A stretch of 64,000 bases of DNA from Lycocorax pyrrhopterus obiensis (Eukaryota > Chordata > Aves > Passeriformes > Paradisaeidae). Positions 61,869 to 64,000 of this stretch are shown piece by piece (within the stretch, counting starts at the first letter, position 1; the number at the start of each line of letters is the position of its first letter). A model generated the notes under the pieces. It worked only from the letters and a program-made list of their open reading frames with translations. It did no database searches and was not told the origin of the DNA. The DNA lies in the NCBI GenBank assembly GCA_014706295.1, contig JACSVZ010000042.1:558001-622000 (forward strand), written 5' to 3'. The position numbers were made by a program, and so were the translations under genes.

Positions 61869-62834
61869 CTAAATAAGTAGCAGATGCCTCCCCAGCCCGG
61901 AGTGAAGAAGAGCCAGTGTGCTTACTCACTCTTGTCAGCTCTCACCAGCATCACTCCTATTAGCGGTTGTTGACTAAGGCAAACCCCCTGGGACAGGCCA
62001 GATGGGAATCAGTCTGCCAAGAAATGCACTGGCTGCATTTCTCCTGCTTCCTCCTCACCTTCAGGGGACCCCCAGCACACCCCACAGCACCTCCTGCACA
62101 CTCCTGTATCCTACAGCCACCCTGAGCACCTGCCTGCAGCCCAGGGCAAGAGCCAGGGGAGGCCCCTCAGCCCTTCAGCTGGAGCTCCCTGATTGCCCCT
62201 CGGGATCAGTTCTCACAAAACTCTCTCTGGAAATCTCACAGGAGAGAAACCACCTTTGTAGCTGCAGTTCTGTGGGTAGCAAAGGGTTCTCATCTCGTTT
62301 TTTACCAGATAAAGAAATGCTTTACTTCCTTCAGTGCTTTTGGAAATACAAATTCTAGCTTTTCTAGCAAAACAAGAAAAAAAAAGAAAAAAAAGAATTC
62401 TCAAGTAGGAAAGGGAGCAGAGGAAAGAGACTCAGTGGAGACCTGCCCTGGACTCCTTTGGGTTAGGACAGCAGGGAACCCTTGGCACGAGGCTCTGGGT
62501 CTCTCCTTGCCTCTGCTAGGTCAGGGTCAGCTCTTAGGTGAGGTAAATCCATCAGTCCCGAGGCCGTGGGACTGAATCCCAGGCCCAGGCTGTGCTCCCC
62601 AAGGCCCTTTGATCCCCCCCACTGTTCTGTCTGCGGGCAGCACGGAGCAGTCCCCGACCCGGAGCAAATTCCCCTTGTGCTGCTCCCTCCTCCCGCTCGT
62701 GCCAGCTGCAGGCCAAGGTCGGTTCCCCAGGATGATGCTGGCGGGTGGGAGGGGAAGCTTTAACACCCCCACTCAGATTGGGGTGGGCTCCCTCGTGGAT
62801 GGATGGGATCTGGTCAGGCAAAGAGCTCCTTGCT

Positions 62835-62870
62835 TTGGTTCGGTTCGGTTCGGTTCGGTTCGGTTTGGTT
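62835..62870. repeat. (CGGTT)n pentanucleotide microsatellite
   Basis: About seven tandem pentamers (TTGGTT, then CGGTT copies, ending in a TTGGTT variant) in the 3'UTR. The repeat is rich in CpG. Confidence 0.92.
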
Positions 62871-63024
62871 TCACGATGGAAGGTGTGAAAACTGGGAGTA
62901 GTGTGACACAGGATCCATGTCCCCAACACATCCTCAGCACTTCAAACATGTTTGGGAAGGAAATTGATTTTCAACAATACAGCATTGAGAATTTTATTTT
63001 TTTAAGCGTCAATTAGCCAATAAG

Positions 63025-63040
63025 TTGGTTAATTAACCAA
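63025..63040. repeat. Perfect 16-bp palindrome in the 3'UTR
   Basis: TTGGTTAATTAACCAA is its own reverse complement. It is followed by another TTAACCAATAA copy that overlaps the first AATAAA signal, and preceded by AATTAGCCAATAA. Confidence 0.85.
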
Positions 63041-63046
63041 TTAACC

Positions 63047-63052
63047 AATAAA
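63047..63052 (+). terminator. ANTXR1: Candidate proximal poly(A) signal AATAAA
   Basis: A canonical hexamer in the AT-rich distal 3'UTR. The downstream sequence is only moderately U-rich, so its use is uncertain. Confidence 0.4.
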
Positions 63053-63233
63053 CATCCTGCTGGGGGAAATAGTGTATTCTCTATTACTTCTTTGCAGATG
63101 TACATAGAAATTCTCGTTCTCCCCAAATTAAGGGGGAAAAAACCCCGCAGATTTAAAGAAGCAAAATAATGCCTAGATCAGGCTAGAAAAATCAGGATTT
63201 TCAAATGCTCCCTTTGTAATCACCCAGTTTAAG

Positions 63234-63239
63234 AATAAA
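63234..63239 (+). terminator. ANTXR1: Candidate poly(A) signal AATAAA
   Basis: A canonical hexamer followed about 20 bases on by a TTTTTGTTGTAC stretch, which could act as the downstream U/GU-rich element. Conserved-looking AT-rich sequence continues past it. Confidence 0.45.
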
Positions 63240-63356
63240 AAACAAGCTCCAAATTTTTGTTGTACATATTGTTGCTGCATGCTTACCATATGTTAGATGG
63301 AAGCATTTCCTATCTGTTGTGGATAAAAGAACATTTTTCAAGTTGTAGTAAATTAT

Positions 63357-63362
63357 TATAAA
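63357..63362 (+). terminator. ANTXR1: Candidate distal poly(A) signal TATAAA (variant)
   Basis: A known variant hexamer with a UGUA about 13 bases upstream and a long GU/U-rich region downstream (about 63396-63445). The arrangement is favourable for cleavage near 63375-63390. Confidence 0.45.
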
Positions 63363-63390
63363 GCCAATGACATTTCATGGCATGTTACCG

Positions 63391-64000
63391 TATCAAGCTG
63401 TGCTTGTTGTATTTTTTCTTTATGGTTGTATTGCTTTTTTTTTATGAATGTACAAATATTTCCTGTAGTGACGAGCACCTGTTTTACACGGCATTAATTG
63501 GGGCACTGCAGCTCCCGGCTACGCAGGCCCTCGATCCATCGGCAAAGGGGTTTTTGCACGTGGATCTGGGTGGGATCTGGCTGGAGCTCCTGAAAAAAAA
63601 ACCCACACGACTCTGCAGAGGATCGGCCTTGGTGACCCTTCCTAACGTTCCCAGAAAAATTAGAGCACCTCTGGTGGTGAATTTTGTACCTGGTTTGTAT
63701 TTAGGAAGGAATTCTTCCCTGTGAGGGTGGGGAGGCCCCAGAGGAGCTGTGACTGCCCCTGGATCCCTGGCAGTGTCCAAGGCCAGGTTGGACATTGGGG
63801 CTTGGAGCAGCCTGGGACAGTGGGAGGTGTCCCTGCCCATGGCAGGGGTGGCACTGGGTGGGATTTAAGGTCCCTTCCCACCCAAACCATCCTGGGGTTC
63901 TGTGATTTAGGATCAACCTAAATCTGGCTGCAGAAATGGCTCCCAAAATACCTCGCATGCCTTTAAAAGCCACACTCCCCTTATGCTGCACCCTAAAGAT
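63391..64000 (+). other. 3' flanking region
   Basis: A GU/U-rich stretch is followed by unique sequence from about 63470 and a CR1 tail at 63699-63908. No exon of a following gene was recognised in the last 90 bases. Confidence 0.6.
63699..63908 (+). mobile_element. CR1 LINE 3' fragment
   Basis: It has AGGAAGGAATTCTTCCCTGT, GAGGGTGGGGAGGCCCC, CCCCTGGATCCCTGGCAGTG, GGGGCTTGGAGCAGCCTGGG and TCCCTTCCCACCCAAACCAT, with the terminal GGTTCTGTGATT intact. It is 5'-truncated to about 210 bp and among the best preserved copies in the window. Confidence 0.93.

Larger units (their letters stand above)
60768..63390 (+). other. ANTXR1: ANTXR1 3'UTR (end approximate)
   Basis: It follows the TAA directly. 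The first 500 bases are extremely GC- and CpG-rich; the distal part, beyond about 62940, is AT-rich. Candidate poly(A) signals are AATAAA at 63047-63052, AATAAA at 63234-63239 and the variant TATAAA at 63357-63362. Only the last is followed by a strong GU/U-rich region (about 63396-63445), which favours cleavage near 63375-63390. Two Pumilio-type UGUANAUA sites (63099-63106 and 63261-63268) lie in the distal part. No cDNA is available to fix the end. Confidence 0.6.

Overview
This window is vertebrate nuclear DNA, almost certainly from a bird. It has widely spaced exons with GT-AG introns, several chicken-repeat-1 (CR1) LINE 3' ends in both orientations, at least one LTR-like segment and intronic CpG-rich patches. 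CR1 tails of the type seen here (a GGAGCAGCCTGG...CCCATGGCAGGGGTGG core with a TTCTGTGATT-like end) are characteristic of avian genomes. A passerine is plausible but cannot be proven from the sequence alone.

The whole window is occupied by one gene on the + strand: the 3' two-thirds of ANTXR1 (TEM8, anthrax toxin receptor 1), a single-pass collagen/extracellular-matrix adhesion receptor. Eleven consecutive coding exons were placed by hand from the reading frame, splice sites and phase. They lie at 847-927, 6108-6168, 8078-8176, 14510-14579, 14878-14956, 23612-23707, 32316-32357, 39598-39693, 40177-40344, 47202-47282 and 60501-60767. Together they give 379 codons with no frame conflict, plus a TAA stop. 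This fits exons 8-18 of the 18-exon human gene, and the encoded protein starts at about human residue 188. In order, the exons encode the end of the von Willebrand A domain, the Ig-like stalk domain, the transmembrane helix with a juxtamembrane Cys pair, and the long cytoplasmic tail, which runs from an acidic cluster through a conserved basic/aromatic region to a proline-rich C-terminus. The 5' exons (signal peptide, MIDAS metal site) lie upstream of the window. A 3'UTR of about 2.6 kb follows, with candidate poly(A) signals near 63047, 63234 and 63357.

The introns fill more than 90% of the window. They hold about ten CR1 pieces, one probable and one possible LTR, a CpG-rich block at about 5230-5660, a second one at about 28990-29340 ending in a 22-bp tandem repeat, simple repeats, and two GC-rich minisatellites in the last intron (41-bp unit at 55389-55577; 32/33-bp unit at 55996-56416). 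No second protein-coding gene, tRNA, rRNA or recognisable small RNA was found.

The most notable observation is in the terminal exon. About 17 residues of the proline-rich tail seem to be read in a frame shifted relative to the conserved ANTXR1 tail. The shifted stretch is bounded by two C homopolymers, so it is either a compensated natural frameshift or a pair of assembly errors. No entirely new biological system is evident.
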